Shown: one piece after another, positions 35,503 through 44,517 of the stretch
Layout of the letters: each line of letters begins with the position of its first letter
Numbering within the stretch: position 1 is the stretch's first letter
Source: Sulfolobales archaeon
GTDB taxonomy: Archaea; Thermoproteota; Thermoprotei_A; Sulfolobales; NBVN01
NCBI GenBank assembly: GCA_025058345.1
Contig: JANXEN010000001.1
Coordinates: 223,358-287,357, forward strand
Reading direction: 5' to 3'
DNA: 64,000 bases
Notes under the pieces: generated by a model
Database searches by the model: none
What the model was told of the DNA's origin: nothing
Seen by the model: the letters and a program-made list of their open reading frames with translations, nothing else
Program-made: the position numbers and the translations under genes

Positions 35503-36828
35503 ATGTTTTTGAACGATTTTGAAATCATTGACGAGTATAACGTTGGTATAGCTAACGTTAAAATAGTTAGATACTCCAGTAATTCCTATCAGTACTTAAT
35601 AGAGGAGATCTTAGGTAAAGATGTTGAGGGAATGATCTCAAGAAACGTTGACTTTATATTAAATTCAATACCGCCCGGAAGCGACTTAGACGAACTTACG
35701 TTATCTAGAATCATCTCAGATGTTTTAAAAGTAAGTGGCGACGACTCCGTCAAATTCATATATGCCTTGAGGAAGGAACTAAAATATAAGAAGTTTCAGG
35801 TATTGATAGATGATCCGTACATAGAAGACATATCGGTCGCGGGAGTAGGCCCTGTATGGGTTAGGCATAGTAAGGTTTTGAAGATAGACCCTGACGCTGA
35901 CTACATACCGACGAATGTGGTATTAAGTGACTTCGACGAAGTTCTGAAGTACATCAACTTATTCGCTGAGAAGGCAAATAAAATAATATCTAAGTCTCTA
36001 CCGATATTAGACGCAAATCTACCGGATGCTGATGGCGGACATAGAATTCATCTAGTGCTTCATGAAGTAAGCTTAGGGAGGCCTGAAATAACCATTAGGA
36101 AGAAGAGAGGTTACAGTACGTTAAGTATTAAATCTCTAATCGATGATGAAGTCTTACCGGATTCAGTAGCTAAATATTTAAACATGGTTATTAAGTCTAG
36201 GGGGAGTATAGTTATTGTCGGTCCCCCAGGGTCAGGTAAAACGACTCTTCTAAGGGCATTGCTCTACGAATTCATCCCCCCCACTTGGAAGATAGTGATA
36301 ATAGAGGATACTCCTGAGATAGATCCTCTCCCTCAAAGTAATTGGATTAGATACATAGTCCCTACAACTTTAGCGGCTGCGAACCACTTAGATCAGTTCG
36401 CCTTATCTAAAGCCGCGTTAAGATCCTCAGTTAATAAGTACATAGTGGTTGGTGAAACTAGGGGTGCTGAAGCTCAAGTATTAGTGCAGGCTATGAACAT
36501 GGGTTTAGGAGGTTTAACTACCTTCCATGGAGGGAACGTAAAGGAGGCAATAATAAGGCTTTCAGGACCTCCTATAGGTCTAAGCAACCATCAAATCAGC
36601 ATGTTCTGGTCGTTCGTCACCGTTAATTTCGTATTTAGCGGTAAATCCGTCAAAAGAGCTGTGGTAAGTGTTGACGAACCAATATACGATGCTGAGACAG
36701 ACAACATAATACTCAATAACATATATTCCTTCGGGGACTGTTCCTCATTCGATGAATTAATTAAGAGAAGCATCAGGCTTAGAGGTGTTAGCTACGTACT
36801 TCAACATCAGTTAAGTTACACCGAGTAG
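35503..36828 (+). CDS. Type IV pilus / secretion system assembly ATPase (GspE/VirB11 superfamily)
   Basis: About 441 residues. Walker A GPPGSGKTT near residue 240, the Asp box VIIEDTPEIDP, Walker B-type VVGETRGAEAQV and the His box TTFHGGN. It powers pilus subunit assembly. A ribosome site GAGGTGAT precedes; the start could be GTG 35500, ATG 35503 or TTG 35509, all in frame. Stop 8 bases before the platform gene. Confidence 0.92.
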   Translation: MFLNDFEIIDEYNVGIANVKIVRYSSNSYQYLIEEILGKDVEGMISRNVDFILNSIPPGSDLDELTLSRIISDVLKVSGDDSVKFIYALRKELKYKKFQVLIDDPYIEDISVAGVGPVWVRHSKVLKIDPDADYIPTNVVLSDFDEVLKYINLFAEKANKIISKSLPILDANLPDADGGHRIHLVLHEVSLGRPEITIRKKRGYSTLSIKSLIDDEVLPDSVAKYLNMVIKSRGSIVIVGPPGSGKTTLLRALLYEFIPPTWKIVIIEDTPEIDPLPQSNWIRYIVPTTLAAANHLDQFALSKAALRSSVNKYIVVGETRGAEAQVLVQAMNMGLGGLTTFHGGNVKEAIIRLSGPPIGLSNHQISMFWSFVTVNFVFSGKSVKRAVVSVDEPIYDAETDNIILNNIYSFGDCSSFDELIKRSIRLRGVSYVLQHQLSYTE

Positions 36829-36836
36829 ATGTTTTT

Positions 36837-38324
36837 ATGATTTCGCTTTTACATAGATATGTAGATGAGTTACAAGTACTTAGGGTTAAGGCAGGCCTTA
36901 CTGCAGTAGGTAGGGATGAATTAATTAAGTTGATAGTGAAGGATTCCTTAATAGTGCTGACTTTAATTGCAGTCGTATTTCTAGGTGTCAGTGCTTTCAA
37001 TTACCATAATCATCAATTAACTTATTGGTTTATTACAGCGTTAACCATAATGCCGATCCTAATACCCTACTTAAGGTATAAGCTGTTGATAAGACGTCGA
37101 AGTAAGATGCTTGAAAATGAGTTTACGTTCTTCATAATATCTGAGGCTTCAACACTTACGGACTACACTGAATTACTTAACGATATATGTGAGTTGAGGG
37201 GGTGGGAGTTAGTTTTCCCGACCTTAACTACGGAAGGTCTACGGCTAAAGGTATATAGGAAGTTCCTCACCTTATTTGAGACCATAAATCACTACATCAA
37301 GTACGTGCCATCAGAGCTTATTTCTAGATTGTTAAGTGATTATATGCTCGCACTATCAAGAGGTATAGTAAGCGCCTGGATTACCCACACATCGTCAGAG
37401 TTAATTCATAATTTAAGGTCTGATACTAAAGCGTTAATTAGGCTTAGAACCGCAACAGTTCTAGTTATCGGTATATTAGTGAGTTACTTACCCGCATTAC
37501 TTTTCTCCCTCTCAGTCATTACAGGTGATAAGGAACTAACTTCAGCACTTATACTAACGCCTGCAGTAGTCGTAGGCTCTATGTTAGTGCTTCCGCGTAA
37601 TACCTTACACCTCACTCTTTACTTTAAACTAGGCTTGATTAGGAAGTCGTTCATCATAGCCTCCTACACATTGATGGTCATCCTACTATATAGCACCTTA
37701 TCAGACTTTACTTCAGTCAGATATTTGACGCTGTTAGTAGCGTCAGTGACGTCGATAAATGGTGTTTTAGGTCTCATTAAGTTTTGCGAAGCAATAAATG
37801 AGGTTTATGAAGTACCTAAGGTAACGTATATGTTTGCTGAGACACCTTACATCTTAGTAAGTCCTGTAAAGGCTTTGAGGGACGTACTAAGCGGGTGTAA
37901 GTCTAGAAGTTTTAGAGCTTTAGGTGCTAGGCTGGACTTAAACAACTACACTTCCATGGCATCATACCTTAATTCATGGATTGGGAGATACACATACTAC
38001 ATAATAAGCAAGTCGTTGATTAACGGTTCCCTAAGTAAGGAGCAACTATTGAGTTTAAGAGTCCTAACTATGGATATGCTAGAGGATTTTAAGCAATACC
38101 TCGTAAGTGCCTTACCACTCATCATTATATCATTGATGGTACCATGGCTTATGATTTCGATGACCTCACTTGCAGGGGTGAATTTAATGGAGTATGGATT
38201 TGCCATCTACTTAGTAACCATAACTTACTCAGTATATGTAGACTACGTTGTTTTCAACACCCATTACATTACGTTAATTTCAGGCATTACGCTTCTTTTC
38301 CTAGGCTTTATTTGGGTGATTTAA
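36837..38324 (+). CDS. Pilus platform membrane protein (TadC/ArlJ/PilC type)
   Basis: 495 residues with two repeats of the platform fold. Membrane segments: LIVLTLIAVVFLGVSAF and WFITALTIMPILIPYL (near 45-80), a middle group near 205-330 (LVIGILVSYLPALLFSLSV...), and a C-terminal group (LPLIIISLMVPWLMISMT, ITLISGITLLFLGFIWV). Cytosolic stretches begin ENEFTFFIISEAST. It anchors the assembly ATPase. TAA is immediately followed by the next gene's TTG. Confidence 0.8.
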   Translation: MISLLHRYVDELQVLRVKAGLTAVGRDELIKLIVKDSLIVLTLIAVVFLGVSAFNYHNHQLTYWFITALTIMPILIPYLRYKLLIRRRSKMLENEFTFFIISEASTLTDYTELLNDICELRGWELVFPTLTTEGLRLKVYRKFLTLFETINHYIKYVPSELISRLLSDYMLALSRGIVSAWITHTSSELIHNLRSDTKALIRLRTATVLVIGILVSYLPALLFSLSVITGDKELTSALILTPAVVVGSMLVLPRNTLHLTLYFKLGLIRKSFIIASYTLMVILLYSTLSDFTSVRYLTLLVASVTSINGVLGLIKFCEAINEVYEVPKVTYMFAETPYILVSPVKALRDVLSGCKSRSFRALGARLDLNNYTSMASYLNSWIGRYTYYIISKSLINGSLSKEQLLSLRVLTMDMLEDFKQYLVSALPLIIISLMVPWLMISMTSLAGVNLMEYGFAIYLVTITYSVYVDYVVFNTHYITLISGITLLFLGFIWVI

Positions 38325-40733
38325 TTGAAACTTCCTAAGATGATTAGCAAGGTAGAACTTAATAATGAATTAAGGTCAGCTAAATTCAAGGACGTAATCA
38401 ATAAGTGGATCTTAATAAAGAGCCTCCCTCTAGGAAAGGTCATAATTAAACCAACAGTTAGCACCTTTAACGAAACGCCCAGCTTAATCATCGATGAAGA
38501 CTTGACGATTAGCGTAGATGGTTTGTGGGTCATTAGAAATGAGAACGGTTCTAAAGTATATTTACGCGATGGAAGTGAGTTAAGTTTTTACTGCAGCACA
38601 TATGCATTAAGTAGTGAGTCATTACTTAATCTTTGTAGAGATAGCATCAAGTTATTAGACCTCAGTACCAATAACGAGGAAGTCATACTAAGTGGATGTC
38701 AAGACGTTAGAGTAGATTTCATAGATAACTCAATTGCATTACTGCACGGAAATGGTAGGAATTACTTAATACTCCCTCAAATGAGAAATACCGTACTAGA
38801 AATTCAGGACCTCCACCATGCTGAATCCCGAACAACTGTCCTATTAGTATTTAAACATAAGAGAAAATACTATGCGTCGATAGCCTTCAAGCATCTAGGT
38901 TTAATCAATACATACGAGTTAGATAAATGTGCTTCAGTAAAGGAATTGAAGGTTGGTGATGGTTTAGGGGTAGTAAAATGCCGCGACAGCAATTATCTAG
39001 TGTCATTTAACGGTGTATTTAAAATTCCATTCATTGCTGAACCGATAGCACACATAGGCCATGAATACATACTGTATGACGATACTTTCAGCATCTTAAT
39101 TAGATTCGACGGTAGGAACTTCAATCAGCTACTGATACGTTCTAAACCTAAAGTCGTTGGAAAGCTAAGTACCGGGGAATTAATAATCATTGTAAACAAT
39201 AATCCCTACATAATTACCGATAACGTTTGGAAAATCCTAACTGGGTCGAAGGTGCTGTACGGCGTTGCCGATGATGAATACATAATTCTGAGAGGTTTAA
39301 AATCTCTAGAAATTTATAAATCAACCACACACATATCATCATACAGGCCGCTTGAATGCACTTTAATTAATAAGAACTTGATATGTCTATATGGGAGTGA
39401 TGCGTTAATATATGACCTTAGCGAACTCTACGAAGCTGATATAGTAGTTAAACATGGTAATTTAAGCACTACAGGTTTCCCAATAATGTCTATAATCCCT
39501 TGGTACGTGAATTCACATCTATCTGTTAGGGGTCCAGTAACCTTATTACCTAACCGAGATGGAGATGTAAAGGACTTGAAGTCTTTCACCATTAAACCTT
39601 TAGTTCTTGGTAAGGAGATAACGCTTAAGGTAGTACATGATTTAATACTGACCCAGATCGTCAAGGAATTAAAAATTAAAACAGAAAGAGTAGAAGTCAA
39701 AGAACTTACCATAGATGAGGTTAAACACAGCTTAAATGGCTTTATAGATGGTGGCGATGATAACACGTTAATAAGTATGCATCTAAATGTATTTAACCCC
39801 ACTCCTGAGGACATTCCACTAACAATTAAATACGCTAGCGGTGAGGGGAATGGAACCACAATTAAGAGCCTTCACCAAATCCTCAGACCTGGAGTTAACG
39901 ACTTAAACATCACTACTGCCTTGAGGATCACTACTAATTCGTTGCAGGTTTCTACGGAGTATACATGGTTCAATAAGGTTGAACAACTTGCTATGATTGC
40001 ATTAGACCTCAGTAAGTATTCAATAGAGGATCCAATCATCGACATAAGTTATGAGGTTAAGCAACTAAGTAACTGCGAGTCAAGGATAATTGCAACTCCG
40101 ACCTACTTACATGGCTTAGAAATACCTATATATCTAACAGTTTCATGCTTAGATGGTAAAGTATATAACGGCATTAATGAGGTCACTTTAAACGAATGTT
40201 TATTACCTGCTATTATTAAATACAGCTATAAGTACGATATTTATGAGTGGAGGAAGTACCACATAATTAGAGACAGACCGCTGGTTAAGGTTGATATAAC
40301 CCACGTCAATGATTATGATGTAGGAGTATATGAGAAAATTAAATGTGTTGAAGGCTTCTCACTTAAGGAGGTAGGCTTAGACCTTAAGGTTCCCCATCCA
40401 GTCAGCAGGTTAAGCGTCGAACCATTTATTAATAACGGTGTTAAGTTAGGGATATCATTTGATTTGCATGCTGAAGGGGTTATTTATGCGTTAGTTGGAG
40501 ATAAGCTAGCTTCGTTAAGAGGTAGCAAGGGCTTCTTGGAGTTAGAAGTTGATGACATCATTACCAGAAATTTGAAGGTGTTGGTTCTTAGTGGAGGTAT
40601 TAAGGAATTGTACTTCTTAGATAATTTAGCCCTCATTAAAAAGTATGTTGAATTAGGTGTTAATGCTGCAACACTTCTTAAGGGTAAGGTATCAATTAGG
40701 GAAAACTATGGGGAACAGCTTGGAGCTCCTTAA
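38325..40733 (+). CDS. Large soluble beta-rich protein of unknown family in the pilus operon
   Basis: 802 residues starting at TTG 38325, directly after the platform stop and 4 bases downstream of a GGGTGAT site. No signal peptide or membrane segment. The N-terminal 430 residues read as many short beta strands (LIRFDGRNFNQLLIR; GKLSTGELIIIVNN), compatible with a propeller; the rest resembles beta-sandwich segments. I recognise no family. A comparable soluble protein, UpsX, sits in the Sulfolobus ups operon; similarity here is by context only. Confidence 0.75.
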   Translation: MKLPKMISKVELNNELRSAKFKDVINKWILIKSLPLGKVIIKPTVSTFNETPSLIIDEDLTISVDGLWVIRNENGSKVYLRDGSELSFYCSTYALSSESLLNLCRDSIKLLDLSTNNEEVILSGCQDVRVDFIDNSIALLHGNGRNYLILPQMRNTVLEIQDLHHAESRTTVLLVFKHKRKYYASIAFKHLGLINTYELDKCASVKELKVGDGLGVVKCRDSNYLVSFNGVFKIPFIAEPIAHIGHEYILYDDTFSILIRFDGRNFNQLLIRSKPKVVGKLSTGELIIIVNNNPYIITDNVWKILTGSKVLYGVADDEYIILRGLKSLEIYKSTTHISSYRPLECTLINKNLICLYGSDALIYDLSELYEADIVVKHGNLSTTGFPIMSIIPWYVNSHLSVRGPVTLLPNRDGDVKDLKSFTIKPLVLGKEITLKVVHDLILTQIVKELKIKTERVEVKELTIDEVKHSLNGFIDGGDDNTLISMHLNVFNPTPEDIPLTIKYASGEGNGTTIKSLHQILRPGVNDLNITTALRITTNSLQVSTEYTWFNKVEQLAMIALDLSKYSIEDPIIDISYEVKQLSNCESRIIATPTYLHGLEIPIYLTVSCLDGKVYNGINEVTLNECLLPAIIKYSYKYDIYEWRKYHIIRDRPLVKVDITHVNDYDVGVYEKIKCVEGFSLKEVGLDLKVPHPVSRLSVEPFINNGVKLGISFDLHAEGVIYALVGDKLASLRGSKGFLELEVDDIITRNLKVLVLSGGIKELYFLDNLALIKKYVELGVNAATLLKGKVSIRENYGEQLGAP

Positions 40734-42438
40734 ACTAGATGATGTTAAGGTGTTTGATGATGGTTTAATTATATTTAGGAAATCAAGTAAAGAGGTATGC
40801 AGTAAGAAGATAATTAAAGTTAATAACATAGTAACCTCTATAAACGACTTAAGTGAACAGGAAGTTCTTAAATACTTGAAAACCTACTTTAATTCCCTCA
40901 ATTTAGGTTTCCCTATAGAGGTTAGAACCATATTTAAACCCTTAGATAAGGAGAAGGTGATATCTGAGATAAATAGAAAGATCCAAAACCTTTTAATAAC
41001 CATTGATGTTAATCCCTCTAACGTAAAGGCTAAGACTGATCTCGATAGACTGACAAAGTTTAAGGATAAAATCTTGAAGCATAACATACAGCCCTACGAC
41101 GTCCTCGCCTACTACGTCGTTGAGGCCTGCAGCAATTCTGAAGAAAATGCGGTCAAATTAGTTAATTCTAGGACATCACTCCTTACTAAGACCCTTGAGT
41201 CATTAGGAATTATGGCTAGTGAGTTAAGAGGAATTGAGGGGAGGATCCTACTTCAAATGTTTTTTCGAGGTTATACCTACGGACTACATGGTTTAATTAC
41301 TAAACTCCTTAATTGGAAATACTTCTTCAGAAAGGCGTCGACTACATTAACGGTATTCAACCCTCATATAATAACCTCACGAACAAGGTTTGACTTAAGA
41401 AGTTCAGGGGTCTACTTAGGGATTAACGTACTTACCTCGGAGGGTGTTTACTGGAATATTGAAGGAGGGTTAAATCCCCATGTCTTAGTTATAGGTCCTT
41501 CAGGTATAGGTAAGACTGAAACCCTAATTACGATGCTTATAAGGGTTTGCAGTACTTACTCAACTAAAGTATTCGTGGTGGACATCAAAAACGAGTATAG
41601 AGAGAGGTTATTTAAAAGAGGTTATAGAGCTAAGGTAATAAACTTAGGTGTTGATGTAGGTTTAGGAGTAGGCCAAGTTATTAAATTAGTTCCTAAGACC
41701 TTCAGAGCGACATATCTAACGGAAGTTATTAGCGATTCGATGCTGTTTAGAGAGGATAAAGAACTTACAGCAACTCTCTATAGGGTCTTAAGCGATTCAT
41801 TCGAATTCCTTGACGAAAACCTCAGTAATTTCTGGGGGGTAATCAAAGATGTAAGCATGTCTATCGATAACGATTACCTGCAATACAAATTAATGCGGAT
41901 GCTAAATGTTATGGAAGCCTTAGACCGAGGTAAGCCCTTAATCACTGCAATAAATGAGCCTGAATCAATAACTGTAGTAAATCTCTCCAACATCTCCGTA
42001 TTAGGGGTTGATTACTTAAATCTATCAATGTCTATCTTCTTTAATACCCTTCAACTACTTTACATGAGCAACGTGAGTGAAGGTCATATACCTAAGGTAC
42101 AGTTAGTGGTAGATGAGGCGTGGCAATTCCTACTAAGTAAGGCTCAAGTACTCCTTAAACTCCTTAAACTGGGGAGGGGTTATGGGGTGTCAGTAGCGTT
42201 AGCTACTCAGAGCCTATATGATTTAGGAGATTTAAGTAAGGAATATGTTGAGAATGCCGGTCTGCTCATTGCCTTACCATCACCTGACACGCTGTATTGG
42301 AGGGAACTTTCAAAGTATATGAGGATATCATATGATGAGGTTCGAGAATACTCATTAGCGTTAAGCAAAGGGGATGCGTTAATACGTATATTACCTGATC
42401 CTAGGCCAATTCCAGTTAAGCTAGACCATGAAGTGTGA
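40708..42438 (+). CDS. HerA/VirB4-like (DUF87) P-loop ATPase in the pilus operon
   Basis: About 576 residues. The first 240 are helical and specific. Walker A is VIGPSGIGKTETL near residue 260, Walker B VQLVVDEAWQFLL near residue 465, followed by an ATQSLYDL motif. This is the FtsK/HerA/VirB4 group that pumps DNA or drives conjugation, as in crenarchaeal CedB. ATG 40708 overlaps the upstream gene by 26 bases; the track's ORF starts earlier. The last gene of the operon. Confidence 0.85.
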   Translation: MGNSLELLKLDDVKVFDDGLIIFRKSSKEVCSKKIIKVNNIVTSINDLSEQEVLKYLKTYFNSLNLGFPIEVRTIFKPLDKEKVISEINRKIQNLLITIDVNPSNVKAKTDLDRLTKFKDKILKHNIQPYDVLAYYVVEACSNSEENAVKLVNSRTSLLTKTLESLGIMASELRGIEGRILLQMFFRGYTYGLHGLITKLLNWKYFFRKASTTLTVFNPHIITSRTRFDLRSSGVYLGINVLTSEGVYWNIEGGLNPHVLVIGPSGIGKTETLITMLIRVCSTYSTKVFVVDIKNEYRERLFKRGYRAKVINLGVDVGLGVGQVIKLVPKTFRATYLTEVISDSMLFREDKELTATLYRVLSDSFEFLDENLSNFWGVIKDVSMSIDNDYLQYKLMRMLNVMEALDRGKPLITAINEPESITVVNLSNISVLGVDYLNLSMSIFFNTLQLLYMSNVSEGHIPKVQLVVDEAWQFLLSKAQVLLKLLKLGRGYGVSVALATQSLYDLGDLSKEYVENAGLLIALPSPDTLYWRELSKYMRISYDEVREYSLALSKGDALIRILPDPRPIPVKLDHEV

Positions 42439-42601
42439 CAACATCGTAATCCTACATAAACCCAAGCCGGTATTGACTTAAAGGGTATTTAAATGATGCA
42501 TTACGTTATCAATGACTAACAACTTAATAAGCACCGCATTAGAAAACATGTTTTCAGCCATAAATATTTAATACGGTTTCACCCATTAAGAGTTAATATG
42601 A

Positions 42602-43378
42602 GTGACCTTATTGACCCTAAAGATAGTGGTGCTGATCGCATCAGTTAATGCACTACTTACTACTGCATATACGGTGCTGTACCTTAATCTAAGCTTAAGT
42701 TCTTACGTAGCAGTAACTGCTGCCTTCCTATCAACCCTTTTATCGAACCTCTTAGGTAAGTTTAACATACGTGTCGGTAATTTGAAGCTTAGCAGCGAAT
42801 TAAGGAAAGCCAGTATAATTAAGTTAAGTAATGACTACCTAGTGCAATCTTTAAGGTTTAAGGCTCTTCAAAATATTGTTGTTGAATTAAATTTAGGGGG
42901 TGTAGTAATGCCCCTGATAATATCTATGTTAATACTTACCCATATATCAACGTACTATGGAGTAGTTCCGTTATTAACTTCATTACTCCTCATAATCGCA
43001 TCTACTTTAATCATAAATAGGGTTTCGGTCGTTATTAAAGGCTTAGGGCTTGCGGTCCCAGTCATAGTAGTCTCAACAGTTACTTCGTTGTTAAGTTTGT
43101 TGGTTACTGTTAGCACCGCACAGTGGGTAGGTTTAGGGATTCACTACTCTTATCTAGTGGCTTATACTTCTACACTCCTGGGGGTTGATTTAATGAACAT
43201 AAGTAAGATATCCTTCTACGACGCTCGAAGATTGATAATCGGGGGTTTAAAGGTCTACGACGCTCTATCTATAGTGCCTGCAGCATCAACAGTAATTACA
43301 TACTTAATTACTACAGCTCTCTACACTTACTTAAACGCTAAGCCTATAAGTCATGTATGTTTATTCCTAACCGCTTAG
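42602..43378 (+). CDS. Polytopic membrane protein, DUF1614-like
   Basis: 258 residues with six or seven membrane segments (LKIVVLIASVNALLTTAYTVLYL ... VITYLITTALYTYL). The end, LLGVDLMNISKISFYDARRLIIGGLKVYDALSIVP, resembles the DUF1614 signature of a conserved aspartate/glycine block before a last helix. Start GTG 42602, with a TATA-like ataaatatttaatacgg about 40 bases upstream, so it is transcribed separately from the pilus operon. A CedA-type role was considered but is not supported. Confidence 0.55.
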   Translation: MTLLTLKIVVLIASVNALLTTAYTVLYLNLSLSSYVAVTAAFLSTLLSNLLGKFNIRVGNLKLSSELRKASIIKLSNDYLVQSLRFKALQNIVVELNLGGVVMPLIISMLILTHISTYYGVVPLLTSLLLIIASTLIINRVSVVIKGLGLAVPVIVVSTVTSLLSLLVTVSTAQWVGLGIHYSYLVAYTSTLLGVDLMNISKISFYDARRLIIGGLKVYDALSIVPAASTVITYLITTALYTYLNAKPISHVCLFLTA

Positions 43379-43672
43379 GTTTATCAACAATTCATACTTC
43401 CTGAATATCGTCACTGCAGCTTTAGAAAGTTCAGCTACCTTCTCACCGTTTACTCCCTCAACTATTAACTTAAATTCGTATAACCCCGGAAGTAATGTGT
43501 GTGGAGCGCTTACACTTTCAATAACGGTTTTAATCATAACGTTCTCAAGAGACCAAACCACACTTAAACCAACTCTTGCGTACTCACCACCGTACCTCTC
43601 GCTTAAATACTTAACTAAGTCGTTAATGCTTAGCGAAATTTTCTCAGGGGATTCAGACCTAACAGAATACAC
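43367..43672 (-). CDS. Unknown small protein
   Basis: 101 residues. Starts at GTG 43672 (VYSVRSESPEKISL). The sequence ENVMIKTVIESVSAPHTLLPGLYEFKLIVEG...KAAVTIF is a regular alpha/beta pattern, more protein-like than the overlapping plus-strand ORF at 43497. It overlaps the 3' end of the membrane gene by 12 bases. No family recognised. Two competing ORFs here lower confidence. Confidence 0.55.
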   Translation of the reverse strand: MYSVRSESPEKISLSINDLVKYLSERYGGEYARVGLSVVWSLENVMIKTVIESVSAPHTLLPGLYEFKLIVEGVNGEKVAELSKAAVTIFRKYELLINLSG

Positions 43673-43744
43673 TACTCTAAACGTTGTATAACCCTAATGA
43701 ACTAGAGATATAAAGCTTAAAAACCTATTAAGGTGGGTTGAGGG

Positions 43745-43969
43745 ATGAGTTACAGCGTGTTTACCGCAGCAGATGTTAAGAACCTAATGAGGAAGCTCTC
43801 CACCAATCTTAAATGCGGTGAGCGTGTTGAGGTCGTTTTACATGATGAGGTCTTAGCTTCTTTAATGCCGTCAGAAGCTATCTATAATGGTCTATCTATA
43901 GTAGATGCTTATGAAATTGAAGATAAGATAGTTATGGTCGTTGAAAATAGGTTTAATAAGTGCTTATAA
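43745..43969 (+). CDS. Unknown small protein upstream of an Lrp regulator
   Basis: 74 residues (MSYSVFTAADVKNLMRKLSTNLKCGERVEVVLHDEVLASLMPSE...). The ATG follows a GGTGGG-type site. It ends 3 bases before the Lrp gene and is likely co-transcribed. Regular alpha/beta pattern with two cysteines; no family recognised. Confidence 0.6.
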   Translation: MSYSVFTAADVKNLMRKLSTNLKCGERVEVVLHDEVLASLMPSEAIYNGLSIVDAYEIEDKIVMVVENRFNKCL

Positions 43970-43972
43970 CTC

Positions 43973-44479
43973 ATGGACTTGAAATGGGTGATTAAGTTGT
44001 CTAAGAAAGTTGAGTACATCGACGAAGTCGATAAGTCAATCCTTAAACTCCTCCTCATAAACGGTAGAGCACCTTACAGAAAGATCGCTGAGGAGTTAAA
44101 CTTAAGTGAGTCAACAATCTACTTAAGGATTAGAAAATTGAGTAGATTAGGTATTTTAAAAGGATTCACCATCAACATCGACTTAAGTAAGTTGAGCTTC
44201 ATTATAGTTGCCTTCATCCTTTTGAAGGTGTCTCCCAAGAATTACGAAGAGAGTTTAAGGCACATAGCAAATTATCCCGGAGTAGTTGAAGCTTACGAGG
44301 TTTCGGGAGAGCATCAGGTGTTGATTAAGGCTGTTGCTCCAGACAATAAGGAGTTAGCAAAACTTGTTGATGGGTTAGGTAACGTAGGTGGTTTGCTAGA
44401 AGTTAAGGTGTTGTACGTTCTGAGAACGTTACGCACTCCCTATGAGGTAGTTGAAATACTATCGCAAACCTCAACTTAA
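43973..44479 (+). CDS. Lrp/AsnC family transcriptional regulator
   Basis: 168 residues. Near the N-terminus DEVDKSILKLLLINGRAPYRKIAEELNLSESTIYLRIRKLSRLGIL is the HTH, followed by the RAM/ACT-like effector domain (FIIVAFILLKVSPKNYEESLRHIANYPGVVEAYEVSGEHQVLIKAVAPD). It probably senses an amino acid. Two bases or so downstream of the small unknown gene; convergent with the ATP-grasp gene. Confidence 0.92.
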   Translation: MDLKWVIKLSKKVEYIDEVDKSILKLLLINGRAPYRKIAEELNLSESTIYLRIRKLSRLGILKGFTINIDLSKLSFIIVAFILLKVSPKNYEESLRHIANYPGVVEAYEVSGEHQVLIKAVAPDNKELAKLVDGLGNVGGLLEVKVLYVLRTLRTPYEVVEILSQTST

Positions 44480-44517
44480 TCACCGCAACACCTACCATGA
44501 CTACTTAATGCAGGAAC

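Noticed and set aside
42602-43378. CedA-type DNA import membrane protein next to the CedB-like ATPase
   Set aside because: The gene has its own promoter 160 bases away, and its C-terminal LLGVDLMNIS...IIGGLKVYDAL looks like DUF1614; no positive evidence for CedA.
43497-43691. Plus-strand ORF of 64 residues
   Set aside because: It is antisense to the more protein-like minus-strand ORF at 43367-43672 and has no ribosome binding site.
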